Source: JBFHES01 sp041584015
GTDB lineage: Bacteria > Bacteroidota > Bacteroidia > Bacteroidales > M50B96
DNA length: 17,400 nucleotides
Direction of reading: 5' to 3'
NCBI GenBank assembly: GCA_041584015.1
Contig: JBFHES010000072.1
Coordinates: 1 to 17,400 of the forward strand
Shown here: positions 7,625 through 14,207 of the stretch, piece by piece
Position numbering within the stretch: position 1 is the first letter of the stretch
Layout: every line of letters starts with the position of its first letter
The notes under the pieces: generated by a model
The model's database searches: none
Told to the model about the DNA's origin: nothing
The model's input: the letters and a program-made list of their open reading frames with translations, nothing else
Position numbers and translations under genes: made by a program

Positions 7625-8614
7625 TTAATACTTTATCGGATAGTATACGTTTGTCAACCACATGGCAGTATCTGGTTCCGTCATTGGGTCGCTTAAATAT
7701 TGCTCCCAAGGAGCAGCTATTACAGAATGCCCACATGCTTTTGCATATGCATCTATTGCGTTGTGAACATCTCCTAAACCTGAGTAATCGCCAATTAAAA
7801 CACCTTTAATGGCCTTGCAGGCTTTAATCTCATATGATTCAATTGATTCCGTTCCAGGCACTACAGCCGCAACTGGCAAGCCAGCTTCCATAATAATTGT
7901 TCCTTGCGGATTCCATTGATGATAAATTACGATAGGTGCGCCTGCCATCTCAATTGCTTCTTTAGCCATATATTCTCTTAACATGCCGTACATCTGCCCC
8001 ATTTTTTCGCCCATCGTATTAATGGTGCACGAGTCGGTATATGATACGATTGCTTGCATCTCTAAATCAACTTCTTCTATGTTGCTAAAATCAGGTAAGC
8101 TTTCGCAATAATCCTTTAATTGAGTAAGACCTTTCTCAAAAATCGGCGACATCATTCCATTGGCCATTAAGCCAAACAGTCGGCCAATAGGATATTTTAA
8201 ATCCAACATGGTATAACTCCATGTAACCATAGTTCCATCTTCCGTTTTCTCAAATGTCCAGTTTCCTTCGCCACTTCCTTGCCCAAATATCTCAACAGAA
8301 GTAATAACACTATTAAACGGGTTATCTTCTTTGATTGTCATTTTACCAGACCCCATTTCAGCACTTTCCCAGAAGCGCATTGCACCAGGTCCGTAGCTAG
8401 GTCCTTCAAAACTATTGACCATATCATCTGCTTGGAATGGCGACCAATTACTCCAGTTCTTAAGATTATCTACCTGATAATAAACAATATTAACAGGTGA
8501 TTTAATTTCTTGCTGTTTTTCAATTGTCACACTCGACGGCAAGAAAAAAGCAATGGCCGCTAGTAATAGAATGATTATTAACAGCGCCGTTAAAATAATT
8601 TTTAAAGCTTTCAT
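7625..8614 (-). CDS. Membrane-anchored SRPBCC (polyketide cyclase-like) protein with GyrI-like effector-binding domain
   Basis: 329 residues from an ATG. Residues about 5-25 are an uncleaved-looking membrane anchor (ILTALLIIILLLAAIAFFLP). Residues about 28-172 fit the SRPBCC fold: SSVTIEKQQEIKSPVNIVY, NWSNWSPF, a glycine-rich turn and W-SY in the strands, ending in a long C-terminal helix (MSPIFEKGLTQLKDYCESL). Residues about 185-329 fit the GyrI-like small-molecule-binding domain: QWNPQG, VP, E302 in APWEQYLSDP, and the final NVYYPI strand. Both halves are ligand-binding folds, and no DNA-binding domain is present. It probably binds a hydrophobic small molecule at the inner membrane; the ligand is unknown. 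It has its own candidate promoter and terminator. The fusion is, to my knowledge, recurrent in Bacteroidota. Confidence 0.85.
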   Translation of the reverse strand: MKALKIILTALLIIILLLAAIAFFLPSSVTIEKQQEIKSPVNIVYYQVDNLKNWSNWSPFQADDMVNSFEGPSYGPGAMRFWESAEMGSGKMTIKEDNPFNSVITSVEIFGQGSGEGNWTFEKTEDGTMVTWSYTMLDLKYPIGRLFGLMANGMMSPIFEKGLTQLKDYCESLPDFSNIEEVDLEMQAIVSYTDSCTINTMGEKMGQMYGMLREYMAKEAIEMAGAPIVIYHQWNPQGTIIMEAGLPVAAVVPGTESIESYEIKACKAIKGVLIGDYSGLGDVHNAIDAYAKACGHSVIAAPWEQYLSDPMTEPDTAMWLTNVYYPIKY

Positions 8615-8639
8615 GGGTGGTTATTTTATGTTTACTGAA

Positions 8640-8669
8640 CAAAGTTAAAAGATAAATCCAAAAATCAAT
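8640..8669 (-). promoter_or_regulatory. Bacteroidota-type promoter of the SRPBCC/GyrI-like gene
   Basis: On the minus strand ATTG, 18 bases, then TAACTTTG, a full match to the TAnnTTTG -7 box with a TTG -33 element. On the plus strand these are CAAT at 8666-8669 and CAAAGTTA at 8640-8647. The -7 box ends 25 bases before the ATG, leaving a leader of about 20 bases. This is the clearest promoter match in the window. Confidence 0.55.
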
Positions 8670-8873
8670 AGTTACAATATACCTAATTAGTAGCATTTTA
8701 ATGCGAGCGTGCTTTTCGTAAATATTAAAACTAGTCAGTGAATATTCTTGTATTTGACAGCCGAGATGTTAGTATTTCTTTTTCTATGTATGCTTTCAAG
8801 CACTCCAGCATATTGATAAAAATCAATTAATTCACTAACATTGTCGCTGCTTATTAATTTTAATAAATTTATA

Positions 8874-9740
8874 ATGGCCACGAAAAACGCAAAGGTACTC
8901 GCTATCCTATCTATATTTCTATTTTGCTTTGTATTTGCAAGCTACGCCGATGGCATTATTCAATTAAATTCTCCAGCAGAAGCCAACAGAAGAGCAGTAA
9001 GCACTAAATTTTCAATTGGCATTTATGGCGGAACAAACTACTCTAAACTCTATTTGCCGGAGAGCAGTTTTTTTATTAGCGATACATATATACCAAAAAC
9101 CGAATTCAATTTCTTACCAACATTCGGGCTTGTTGGAATATATAGAGCAAATGACAATTGGTCGTTTCAGTTGGAATATAATATTGAGAAAAAGGGCATG
9201 CATTATTCAGCATTCCTATACCGTAAGCAACAAGGTTTGCAGTTGCAATCGGAAATTAACAACGATCTAAAATTCTCTTATCATACAATTCCGTTAATTA
9301 CCAAGCTTCATTTTGGTCGTGTTATAAAAATGTATCTTGAAGCAGGGCCATATTTTAGTAGCATGAGGAAGGTTACAGAAAGTGGAGTCTTTAAAATTCA
9401 GGAGCCGTCTCCTTTTGAACCGGGTAAAATAAGAACTGTGGTTGAAAATTTTGAATGGGATAAAAGCGCTGCCTACCAAAGTGATTTTGGAGTTATTGGC
9501 GGTATGGGTATCATTGTTCCACTAGTTAATGGCGTTTGGGGACCAACAACAAGCTTACATCTAAACCTAAGATATAGTCGTGGTTTGCGTGACATTTATG
9601 TGGGAAGAGAAATTGAAGAGCAAAATGACGTTGAGGAGCTCATCGGTATAAACGAAGATATTCTTGATCCACGAGAAGGTAGCAATGACATTCGTAATTC
9701 TGTGGTAACCTTACGCTTCGGATTAATATTTGCAATTTAG
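8874..9740 (+). CDS. PorT-family outer membrane beta-barrel protein
   Basis: 288 residues from the ATG at 8874. A TTG at 8841 in the same frame would add eleven residues ahead of a good signal peptide and is not preferred. Signal peptide about 1-26 (VLAILSIFLFCFVFASYADG). The rest alternates amphipathic strands and polar loops: FSIGIYGGTNYSKLY, LPTFGLVGIYRANDNWSFQLEYNI, HTIPLITKLHFG, MYLEAGPYFS, FGVIGGMGI, LHLNLRYSRGLRDIY and a final VVTLRFGLIFAI. The last strand ends at the C-terminus, as expected for an outer membrane barrel. This is the outer membrane protein beta-barrel domain 2 (PorT-like) pattern, in which the substrate is rarely known. It is not necessarily PorT of the type IX system, which is one member of a large family. 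Its stop overlaps that of the convergent gene. Confidence 0.82.
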   Translation: MATKNAKVLAILSIFLFCFVFASYADGIIQLNSPAEANRRAVSTKFSIGIYGGTNYSKLYLPESSFFISDTYIPKTEFNFLPTFGLVGIYRANDNWSFQLEYNIEKKGMHYSAFLYRKQQGLQLQSEINNDLKFSYHTIPLITKLHFGRVIKMYLEAGPYFSSMRKVTESGVFKIQEPSPFEPGKIRTVVENFEWDKSAAYQSDFGVIGGMGIIVPLVNGVWGPTTSLHLNLRYSRGLRDIYVGREIEEQNDVEELIGINEDILDPREGSNDIRNSVVTLRFGLIFAI

Positions 9741-10465
9741 CGTTTTCGTTTACCGAAGATGCCACGCTTTTCCTGAAAATCGGGGCATTTTTGTTTTACT
9801 TTCCGTCGCTTTTTCTTCTCCTTTTTAGGCTTCATCTCCGGATTGTTTAAACGGTCTGTTTCATAATAGTCGTCCCAATTGGTTTCATGAATTACAGCCG
9901 ATGTATCGATTACCAGTTTAGCTTTTCTCTTAACTACATCCGCAGCTCTCGTATCTTTCTTAACAGGAGTTTCTAGCTTAAATACACGGTAATGTATTGC
10001 TATACCATGAAACATTGCCTTAGCCTGCTTTTCATTAACACACGAAGTCTGCAATACCAATTCCCACTTTATCTTATCAGAATTCAGCGAAGTATCCAAC
10101 TTCAATGTTTCAGTAATCCGGTTCGCCAGCAAACTATAATAATTAGTTATCCATTCCGATTTATCAAAAGGATACTTTGTATAAATGATTTCTATTTTAG
10201 TTATCTCCCGCTTTTGAGAAATAGTCAGCCAGTCGGCTGTATTTATAATTTCGGATTTAGCGTAACCATTGGCCAGAAATACGACATTTCCACTAACAGC
10301 CTCCTTATCATACTTTGCTATTTCATTGTATTTAAAGCAAGCATCTAATTTATCTGTATACTCTTGCGGATGAGTTAGCCAGGCTTTTTGAAAAATTGGC
10401 TTTTGTTCTTGCGCAATTATTTGATTCAATAAAAGAAAAAGTATGACAAACAAGTAATATCTCAT
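9737..10465 (-). CDS. Exported protein of unknown function with basic C-terminal tail
   Basis: 242 residues from the ATG whose complement is at 10463-10465. An upstream in-frame TTG (10483) would add six residues before the signal peptide and is less likely. Signal peptide about 1-18 (MRYYLFVILFLLLNQIIAQ). The mature part has no family I recognise. It has mixed alpha/beta character with WLTHPQEYTDKLDACFKYNE, a region rich in I/E strands (ITKIEIIYTKYPFDKSEW) and C142. The C-terminal 31 residues (from 212) are highly basic and carry CPDF in the middle (KPKKEKKKRRKVKQKCPDF). A TATTTTTG box lies only about 5 bases upstream of the ATG (10471-10478), which would imply a nearly leaderless transcript if used. 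Clearly a real gene by length, signal peptide and composition; function unassigned. Confidence 0.75.
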   Translation of the reverse strand: MRYYLFVILFLLLNQIIAQEQKPIFQKAWLTHPQEYTDKLDACFKYNEIAKYDKEAVSGNVVFLANGYAKSEIINTADWLTISQKREITKIEIIYTKYPFDKSEWITNYYSLLANRITETLKLDTSLNSDKIKWELVLQTSCVNEKQAKAMFHGIAIHYRVFKLETPVKKDTRAADVVKRKAKLVIDTSAVIHETNWDDYYETDRLNNPEMKPKKEKKKRRKVKQKCPDFQEKRGIFGKRKR

Positions 10466-10638
10466 ATTGGCAAAAATAATCAAATGCCTTGCTGAAAACA
10501 GATTCTCTGATATTTTTTAACAAGCGAAACATGTTGAACAACACAATGCCTAAAACAAACTGATTAATTAAGAGTAATCCTATCTACTTAAAATGATAAT
10601 TTATTATTTTAGCGACAATATTTGAAACTCGCATGTAC

Positions 10639-11379
10639 ATGAAATATTTATTAGCACCTGTAATTGCTTTACTTTTAATTGTTTCTTCGGGGAAGGATAC
10701 AAATGCTCAGTTAACCATGAGCTTAGGAGGTAGTAGTTATTATTTCTTTAATTCTACAGACAACAATGTTCATCCTGGTGTTAATTTACGAGGTGGTCTC
10801 GATTTCGACAAATATCAACTTGACTTTGGTTTCAGTTATTACTTTCCGGTAATATCAGCTGTTGGTACACAGGTTTATGAGAAGAATCCACAGAGCTCAA
10901 ATTTCCCATTATTCAAGAATATTACCAACTCCGTAACCGGAGTTACTTTTAATACCAGTCTGCAAATGAATTATTTTATTTGGGGAAAACCTATTGGCGG
11001 CAAAGGTATTTATGGATTTGTAGGGGGATCCTACTTTCTATATTATCAGCAGAATAATCTTTCGAACTACGACCCTATTTTATATTATCCTTCTGACTAT
11101 CTAGATGGCTCTGAGTATTACCGCTATCAGTTATTGTTCGACTTTGGTTTTGGTTTTAAATACCCAATGCGATATAGCTCACTGTTTTTGGAGGGAAAAA
11201 TATCTGTACCTACTAACCCATATAAAGAGCATGAGCTAGCTGTCCAAACCAGTGTTATGGCAACTGTAAATGCCGGAGTTCGTATTCATTTGGTAACTCG
11301 AAAGAATCGCTATCAGCGTATAAACATTGGTCGTTCGAAAAAGCAAAAGAAACGTTCTGCACGACGCATTAGAGGTTAA
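10639..11379 (+). CDS. Putative outer membrane beta-barrel protein with Arg/Lys-rich tail
   Basis: Starts at the ATG at 10639 or two codons earlier at 10633; the sequence cannot decide. Numbered from 10633 it has 248 residues. Signal peptide about 3-25 (KYLLAPVIALLLIVSSGKDTNAQ). The mature protein is rich in Tyr, Phe and Gly in alternating strands (SLGGSSYYFF, YQLDFGFSYYFPV, FNTSLQMNYFIWG, GIYGFVGGSYFLYYQQ, LLFDFGFGFKYP, SLFLEGKISVPT, VNAGVRIHLV), as in small outer membrane barrels. After the last strand come 26 residues (223-248), 13 of them Arg or Lys. Most barrels end at the last strand, so this tail is unusual and would lie in the periplasm. No specific family recognised. Monocistronic, closed by the shared hairpin terminator. 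Confidence 0.75.
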   Translation: MKYLLAPVIALLLIVSSGKDTNAQLTMSLGGSSYYFFNSTDNNVHPGVNLRGGLDFDKYQLDFGFSYYFPVISAVGTQVYEKNPQSSNFPLFKNITNSVTGVTFNTSLQMNYFIWGKPIGGKGIYGFVGGSYFLYYQQNNLSNYDPILYYPSDYLDGSEYYRYQLLFDFGFGFKYPMRYSSLFLEGKISVPTNPYKEHELAVQTSVMATVNAGVRIHLVTRKNRYQRINIGRSKKQKKRSARRIRG

Positions 11380-11434
11380 GTTAAAAACATTCATATAGAT
11401 TACCATTCATCGTGACAAACGGAATTTTGGTAAT

Positions 11435-11483
11435 AAAACAAAGAAACCCATTTCTACTTTCGAGAAATGGGTTTCTTTGTTTT
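11435..11483. terminator. Bidirectional terminator: 21-bp perfect inverted repeat
   Basis: The left arm 11435-11455 and right arm 11463-11483 are exact reverse complements (21 bp) around a 7-nt loop. The core AGAAATGGGTTTC is flanked by A-rich and T-rich ends, so both strands read a stem followed by T-rich sequence. It lies between the convergent barrel gene and the GIN-domain lipoprotein gene and should serve both. Confidence 0.88.
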
Positions 11484-11520
11484 CATTGCTAAATGCATAT
11501 TGCTTTAGAAAAGTTTGCTG

Positions 11521-12249
11521 TTAATTTGCTTCAACCAGCTCACCTGATGAGAGCTGCTCACTTACAACAATCTCAGAAGGATATCCGGTGTAATAAATAT
11601 TACCTAGACTCCTTAGCCTGGCCACAATTTTAGTGTTAACCGCGACATAAGAATCGCCAGTTGAATTATTAGTTGTACTTAAAACATTGGATTCAAAATC
11701 AGCAGCCCAAAGATAGCCTGTACCTGCATTAAACAAATAACTTGTTTGTGATGATCCTGCTATGCGCACGTCGCCAGTACCGGAATGAAAACCGAACTTA
11801 AACTCATTGGTCCTAAGAAGCAAGTTAGTGTTCGTGACACCCGCTGTTATTTCAAACTCGAATTTATTTTGTATCAGTGTATCAAGCATTTCAAAGTTAG
11901 AATCACCATTCAAATATATCAACTGCACATCACTTGCGTGAATGGTTATTTTCGGACGCTCCTTTAGACTTCTATACCAATTACATTTGTTCTCATTGGA
12001 AAGTGTTAATACCCCTTCCTCAATAGAGGTCTCAATACCTGGGATAACATTCTCGCCAGCCTCAACAATTATTTTATTTACCGAATCCGGCACGTACTTG
12101 ATTTCAAAAACATCGTTTATTGTAAGTGTTTGAAAAGCCTCAAACAGTCGTTCCTCCGACTGAATATCTCCGGTGCTGTAAAAACAGTCAGCAGGTTTGC
12201 ACGATTGCAAGGCTAAAAGTGCACCGCATAATATATATATAAACCTCAT
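11521..12249 (-). CDS. GIN-domain (DUF2807) lipoprotein
   Basis: 242 residues from the ATG at 12249 (complement at 12247-12249). A GTG three codons upstream (12258) is possible but unneeded. Residues 1-16 are a lipoprotein signal peptide with C17 as the lipidated cysteine (LLALQSC). The mature protein is a repetitive right-handed beta-helix-like fold typical of DUF2807, the putative auto-transporter adhesin head GIN domain: FQTLTINDVFEIKYV near the start, LIYLNGDSNFE, FGFHSGTGDVRIAG, and a final NIYYTGYPSEIVVS. It should sit in the outer membrane or periplasm. The family is widespread in Bacteroidota and its biochemical role is unsettled. Shares the hairpin terminator with the convergent barrel gene. 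Confidence 0.88.
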   Translation of the reverse strand: MRFIYILCGALLALQSCKPADCFYSTGDIQSEERLFEAFQTLTINDVFEIKYVPDSVNKIIVEAGENVIPGIETSIEEGVLTLSNENKCNWYRSLKERPKITIHASDVQLIYLNGDSNFEMLDTLIQNKFEFEITAGVTNTNLLLRTNEFKFGFHSGTGDVRIAGSSQTSYLFNAGTGYLWAADFESNVLSTTNNSTGDSYVAVNTKIVARLRSLGNIYYTGYPSEIVVSEQLSSGELVEAN

Positions 12250-12373
12250 CTTAAACACGTACCTAAATTTATGCTGTAAAGGTAATAAAATCTTAGATCG
12301 GCTGTTTAGCTGTCAAACGAATACTCAGCCCTATAAAGCTCTGCATGCATTTTTAGATGAAAGATAAAATTGA

Positions 12374-12381
12374 TATTTTTG
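12374..12381 (+). promoter_or_regulatory. Candidate -7 promoter box for mltG
   Basis: TATTTTTG matches TAnnTTTG exactly and lies 68 bases upstream of the mltG start codon. No good TTTG is seen about 19 bases further upstream, so support rests on the -7 box and position alone. The rest of the 12259-12449 gap is AT-rich with nothing else recognisable. Confidence 0.3.
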
Positions 12382-12449
12382 GGTTGATTTTCAAGTAACA
12401 GATAAAAGCGGGAAAATAGGTAGCTTACCGAAACAAGTTAAGTAATCGA

Positions 12450-13493
12450 ATGAAAAAAGAGACAAAAAAGATACTAATATACGTCGCAATTAGTTTGGTG
12501 ATGCTAGCAGCAATTTTTGCCTATACTAAATACCGACAAATTATGGGTTCGTATGTGCACTTGGAGGATAAAGAATATGCATATGTATATATTCCATCAG
12601 ATGCAGAATTCTCCGATTTGTATGATGCTTTGGATAAGGAAGGGATATTATCGGATACGGCAGCCTTTCTATGGTTGGCCGAAAGAAAAAATTTAAAGCG
12701 ACACATTCATCCTGGCAAATACAAAATCAAAAATGCAATTAGCTTAAACAAACTCATCAATCAGCTTCGATCAGGAAAACAAATTGAAGTCAACCTTACC
12801 TTTAATAATATCCGGACAAAACAGGAACTTGCAGGTGTTATATGTAAACAAATTCAGTGCGACTCAAGCGCGTTGAGCGAAGCTCTGTTCAACGATAGCA
12901 TAACCAACCTATACGGATTCGACACCTTTAACATCGTTTCCATGTTTGTGCCCAATACCTATAAAGTTTACTGGGGAATGAATGCTAAACAGCTAATGGA
13001 TCGTATGCACAAAGAGTATAACAAATTCTGGAATAATACACGATCAATGCAAGCCAAGGCTGCCGGACTAAATCAGCAGGAGGTATCAATACTTGCCTCA
13101 ATTGTGCAGGAAGAAACGTTGAAAACGGATGAAAAACCAAAGGTGGCCGGTCTATATATGAATAGGATTAACCGTGGTATTGCACTACAAGCGGACCCAA
13201 CACTAAAATATGCACTGCGCAACTTTGCCAAAAAGCGAATATTGAATAAAGATAAAAAAGTAAACTCCAGGTATAATACATATAAGTATCCGGGATTACC
13301 GCCAGGGCCAATATGCGTTCCGTCGATTAATTCAATAGATGCTGTTCTTAATTTCGAAAAGCATAATTATATATATATGTGTGCACGAGAAGATTTTTCA
13401 GGTTATCATAATTTTGCATCCAAACTTTCGGAGCATAACCTGAATGCACGAAAATACCAGAGAAAGCTGAATAAACGGGGCATTTACAAATAA
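12450..13493 (+). CDS. mltG: Endolytic peptidoglycan transglycosylase MltG (YceG family)
   Basis: 347 residues from the ATG. It has a short basic start, one membrane anchor at about 8-25 (ILIYVAISLVMLAAIFAY), then a LysM-like region (about 45-110: IPSDAEFSDLYDAL, HPGKYKI, LINQLRSGK), then the catalytic YceG domain. The active-site stretch is ASIVQEET, where E222 aligns, from memory of the E. coli protein, with the catalytic glutamate 218. Other family motifs are FVPNTYKVYW, LYMNRI.RG..LQADPT, YNTYKYPGLPPGPI..PS, and the C-terminal YHNFASKLSEHN. MltG cuts nascent glycan strands at the outer face of the inner membrane and sets glycan chain length next to the synthase complex. The length and the ARKYQRKLNKRGIY ending are typical of Bacteroidota. 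No co-transcribed partner is evident; the sigma factor gene starts 117 bases on. Confidence 0.95.
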   Translation: MKKETKKILIYVAISLVMLAAIFAYTKYRQIMGSYVHLEDKEYAYVYIPSDAEFSDLYDALDKEGILSDTAAFLWLAERKNLKRHIHPGKYKIKNAISLNKLINQLRSGKQIEVNLTFNNIRTKQELAGVICKQIQCDSSALSEALFNDSITNLYGFDTFNIVSMFVPNTYKVYWGMNAKQLMDRMHKEYNKFWNNTRSMQAKAAGLNQQEVSILASIVQEETLKTDEKPKVAGLYMNRINRGIALQADPTLKYALRNFAKKRILNKDKKVNSRYNTYKYPGLPPGPICVPSINSIDAVLNFEKHNYIYMCAREDFSGYHNFASKLSEHNLNARKYQRKLNKRGIYK

Positions 13494-13558
13494 ATACCTT
13501 AAGTGAATAAATAAATTTAAAGACAGCTGTAAATTTTTCATTCTTTCTAGTTGTAGCA

Positions 13559-13584
13559 GGCAACCCAATTATTACAAGCTCGTC
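13559..13584 (+). promoter_or_regulatory. Candidate ECF-sigma-type promoter upstream of the sigma factor gene
   Basis: GGCAAC at 13559-13564, a 16-base spacer, then CGTCTTA starting at 13581. The arrangement resembles the general ECF promoter form (GGAAC, 16-17 bases, CGTC or TCTrA). Transcription would begin about 20 bases before the sigma factor ATG. Autoregulation of ECF operons is common. ECF promoters of Bacteroidota are less well defined, so this remains a pattern match. Confidence 0.35.
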
Positions 13585-13610
13585 TTAGAACCATAGTGAA
13601 AAGGCCATAA

Positions 13611-14207
13611 ATGGATTTGACAAACAAAGCCGTCGTTGAGAGGCTCATACAAGATTGCATCAAAGGCGACAGAAAAAGTCAACAGTTTTTATACCAGACT
13701 TACTATGGCAAGATGCTGGTTGTTTGCTATCGTTACGCTAGTACGAACGAAGAAGCTAAGGATATTTTGCATGATGGTTTTATAAAGGTTTTCCAAAAGC
13801 TAAAAAGCTTTAAAAACACAGGTTCTTTTGAGGGTTGGATAAGAAGGATCATGGTTAACAACGCCATTGATCACATTCGTAAGCGCAAAGAGTTACTTAC
13901 ATTTGAAGGAGACAGTTCTTTAGAAATAATGAAGAACAAACTGGCAGAAGATGATAACGACGACGAAATCTTTTTAAAAGCGCAGGCGGAAGTGCTGGTA
14001 AAACTAATTCAGCAATTATCTCCGGCATACAGAACGGTTTTCAACTTATTTGTTGTTGAAGACTATTCGCATAAAGATATTGCTGAAGAATTAGAAATTA
14101 GTGTTGGCACATCAAAATCTAACCTGGCAAAAGCCAAACAAAGATTAAAAGAGTTATATTTGAATTACTTAGATGACAAACAAGAACGAAATAAACAAAG
14201 GGTTTGA
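13611..14207 (+). CDS. ECF-type RNA polymerase sigma factor (sigma-70 family)
   Basis: 198 residues from the ATG. Region 2 covers about 23-96: FLYQTYYGKMLVVCYRY, the core-binding EEAKDILHDGFIKVFQKL, and GSFEGWIRRIMVNNAIDHIRKRK, which corresponds to the -10-recognising segment. An acidic linker follows (AEDDNDDE, about 112-119), then region 4 at about 133-182: LSPAYRTVFNLFVVEDYSHKDIAEEL and the helix-turn-helix EISVGTSKSNLAKAKQRLK, which reads the -35 element. Regions 1.1 and 3 are absent, as in ECF factors. The last 35 bases overlap the next gene, in another frame, whose product is a membrane anti-sigma-like protein, so the two are almost surely co-expressed. The sigma factor is probably held inactive by that protein until an envelope signal arrives. 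Confidence 0.95.
   Translation: MDLTNKAVVERLIQDCIKGDRKSQQFLYQTYYGKMLVVCYRYASTNEEAKDILHDGFIKVFQKLKSFKNTGSFEGWIRRIMVNNAIDHIRKRKELLTFEGDSSLEIMKNKLAEDDNDDEIFLKAQAEVLVKLIQQLSPAYRTVFNLFVVEDYSHKDIAEELEISVGTSKSNLAKAKQRLKELYLNYLDDKQERNKQRV

Noticed and set aside
8874..9740. Calling the barrel protein PorT of the type IX secretion system
   Set aside because: The barrel family is large and diverse in Bacteroidota, and nothing here separates true PorT from its many relatives.
10611..10632. AATATTTG just before the second barrel gene as a promoter
   Set aside because: It differs from TAnnTTTG, has no TTTG about 19 bases upstream, and would leave almost no leader.
12450..13493. Apparent change of the active site in MltG (IVQEET instead of IIEKET)
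   Set aside because: Aligned to E. coli from memory, the changed Gln falls at the first Glu, while the second Glu (E222 here), which corresponds to catalytic E218, is kept.
13513..13536. Inverted repeat AAATTTA...TAAATTT after mltG as a terminator
   Set aside because: The stem is only 7 A-T pairs with a 10-nt loop, so it should be too weak. No convincing terminator is seen between mltG and the sigma factor gene.
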